NCBI RefSeq assembly: GCF_025152745.1
Contig: NZ_CP104040.1
Span: 2,604,001 to 2,668,000 of the forward strand
Direction: 5' to 3'
Length of the DNA: 64,000 nt
Origin: Rhizobium sp. WSM4643
Lineage (GTDB): Bacteria; Pseudomonadota; Alphaproteobacteria; Rhizobiales; Rhizobiaceae
Each line of letters starts with the position of its first letter. The first letter of the stretch is position 1. Positions 62,591 through 64,000 of this stretch are shown in pieces. The notes beneath the pieces are model-generated. The model did not search any database. It was not told where the DNA came from and was given only the letters and a program-made list of their open reading frames with translations. The translations under genes and the position numbers were made by a program.

Positions 62591-63742
62591 ATGACCTATT
62601 TCCCGGAGCCGCTGATCGCCCAGCACTTCCTTCGCGAAGGCGGTGGCGTCGTCTCTTCGAACGAACGCGATCTGCTGAGGTTGATCTGGCGTCACCCCGG
62701 GCTGTCGCGCTCCGAAGTCACCGGCCACACCGACCTCACCCAGCAATCCGTCTACCGGATCATCGACCAGTTGGAGGAACGCGGCATCATTTCCTTCGGC
62801 TCGCCAAAACCCGGCGCCGGTCGTGGCCAGCCGAGCCCAACGCTCCGGCTTAACGGTTGCTACGCCTATTCGTGCGGCATCTCGGTCAATACCGACGTGA
62901 TCGGCATCTGCCTGATGGATATATCTGGCAAGGTGCTGGCCGAAAGCAGCATCATCCTGCGGGAACGTTCGATGGCCCAGTCGCTCGATCTCGTCCTGGA
63001 GCAGCTGGTCGAACACCAGAGAGAGAACGACCTCTCCGAGGAGACTTTCTTCGGGATCGGCTTTGCCATCGCCGGTTTCCACGTCAGCGGCACCCGCTAC
63101 AACGCCCCGCTGCCGCTGCACGAGTGGTCGCTCATCGAACTTGGGCCGCTACTGTCGGAATTTTTCGGCAAGCCGGTCTGGGTGCACAATGGCGGCAAGG
63201 CGGGAACGGTCGCCGAATCCATGTTCGGCGCCGGCCGCTATATCAGGCACTTCGCTTATCTGAGCTTCAACTACGGCTTCGGCGGCGGCCTGGTCAGCAA
63301 CGGCGAGCTGCTGCATAACGGCATCGGCAATGCCGGCGAATTCTCGGGCATGTACGACGCCGAGGAGAACAAGCGCCGGCCGGCTTTGCAATATCTGATC
63401 GAAAACCTCAACCGCAATGGCGTCGATGTTCCCTCGATCAGCTACATGCGCAAGCATTTCGACCCGAAATGGCCAGGCGTCGTGGAATGGGTGGACGAGG
63501 TGGCGCCTGCCTATAGCCGCCTCATCAACGCGATCTGGGCGATCTTCGATCCGCAAGGGATCGTCTTCGGCGGCCAAATTCCCTCCGCTCTGGCACAGCT
63601 TTTGATCGACCGCACCGAGATCTTCGACCGCCCCCGTTACGGCGTGCCACGCCCTCGCCCGAAGCTGATCATCTCCGAGATAGCAAGCGACGCATCGGCT
63701 ATGGGAGCCGCCATCGCCCCGTTCAAATCGGCCTATTATTGA
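62591..63742 (+). CDS. ROK-family transcriptional regulator
   Basis: A 383-residue ROK protein with a winged helix-turn-helix (LLRLIWRHPGLSRSEVTGHT, TQQSVYRIIDQLEERGII) and kinase-like domain (GIGFAIAGFHVSGTRY; HNGGKAGTVAESMFGAGR; GIGNAGEFSGMY). The zinc site Cys cluster of many ROK proteins is not seen; the region reads AEENKRRPALQY. GAAGGAAG precedes ATG 62591. Divergent from the ugp operon and likely its repressor. Confidence 0.88.
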   Translation: MTYFPEPLIAQHFLREGGGVVSSNERDLLRLIWRHPGLSRSEVTGHTDLTQQSVYRIIDQLEERGIISFGSPKPGAGRGQPSPTLRLNGCYAYSCGISVNTDVIGICLMDISGKVLAESSIILRERSMAQSLDLVLEQLVEHQRENDLSEETFFGIGFAIAGFHVSGTRYNAPLPLHEWSLIELGPLLSEFFGKPVWVHNGGKAGTVAESMFGAGRYIRHFAYLSFNYGFGGGLVSNGELLHNGIGNAGEFSGMYDAEENKRRPALQYLIENLNRNGVDVPSISYMRKHFDPKWPGVVEWVDEVAPAYSRLINAIWAIFDPQGIVFGGQIPSALAQLLIDRTEIFDRPRYGVPRPRPKLIISEIASDASAMGAAIAPFKSAYY

Positions 63743-63986
63743 TCCGAGCGACTTCGCGGCCCATCGGGCAGAAATCGGCTCCCTCTCAGCCGTTTACGGC
63801 AATTCCCACTACTTCCGCTTGAGGAGATTTTGCATTTTTCGCCGGGAGGCAACGCAGGCGATTTTCGGCCGGCCGTTCCTGCGCTATGATCTGATTCTGG
63901 CGTAGCCCACGCCTCCCCCCTCCATCGGGAAAGCAGACTTCATGTGGGGCCACCTGAACCGAGCCGACTGTTCGAGCATCTTGCAT

Positions 63987-63994
63987 AAGGAGGG
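63987..63994 (+). promoter_or_regulatory. Ribosome binding site at the right edge
   Basis: AAGGAGGG is six bases before the end of the window, so a plus-strand gene probably starts just outside. The 240 bp between the ROK stop and this site hold no gene I can support. Confidence 0.4.
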
Positions 63995-64000
63995 ATTGCG

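Overview
The window is high-GC alphaproteobacterial DNA of the Rhizobium/Agrobacterium type. The evidence is a coxMNOP-type alternative oxidase, a C-terminally truncated second FtsZ, a Blh-type persulfide dioxygenase, Ugp-type ABC operons controlled by ROK repressors, many tiny hydrophilic rhizobial proteins, and RIME/REP-like palindromic repeats in the gaps. It reads as accessory plasmid or non-core chromosome: almost every gene set is metabolic, regulatory or stress related. No rRNA, tRNA or CRISPR array was seen.

Layout. 0-2.4 kb: start of an amino-acid permease, a divergent AraC regulator and a signal-less periplasmic-binding-type protein. 2.4-7.6 kb: a minus-strand operon for an aa3-type (A1) cytochrome c oxidase with its own cytochrome c. 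7.6-13.2 kb: MYG1-like hydrolase, degenerate HIT protein, persulfide dioxygenase, a secreted protein and FtsZ2. 13.2-22.4 kb: small hydrophilic proteins, a VCBS-type surface/secreted protein, an HTH/SDR divergent pair, a SRPBCC protein, a DUF4168 protein and an orphan ectoine synthase facing a LysR regulator. 23.6-30.3 kb: a c-di-GMP GGDEF-EAL enzyme followed by five tightly coupled genes that form a complete partner-switching set (two HATPase-like proteins, a STAS-methyltransferase fusion, a membrane SpoIIE-type phosphatase and a stand-alone STAS protein). I regard this as the most unusual system here.

31.5-39.5 kb: a sugar ABC transporter with a GH42 beta-galactosidase, divergent from a ROK regulator across a clean palindromic operator. 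39.6-41.1 kb: an IS4-type insertion sequence with perfect ends and a 10-bp target duplication, sitting inside a palindromic repeat. 41.4-48.9 kb: cupins (one broken by an amber codon), a monooxygenase, an EamA exporter facing a MocR regulator, a CHASE4 sensor kinase whose 5' end is frameshifted with its response regulator, and an acetyltransferase. 49.1-56.2 kb: phosphotriesterase-like hydrolase, beta-propeller protein, HTH regulator facing a DUF899 protein, PPP phosphatase, SDR and a stand-alone RNA ligase. 56.3-63.7 kb: a ugpBAEC-like transporter with a glycerophosphodiester phosphodiesterase and an inositol-monophosphatase-like enzyme, divergent from a second ROK regulator with a 12-bp-arm operator. 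This set looks like a pathway for scavenging glycerophosphodiesters, perhaps glycerophosphoinositol.

Broken genes are relatively frequent (IS transposase, cupin, sensor kinase, a small ORF near 11 kb). These are either real decay or single-base sequence errors and should be checked against reads.
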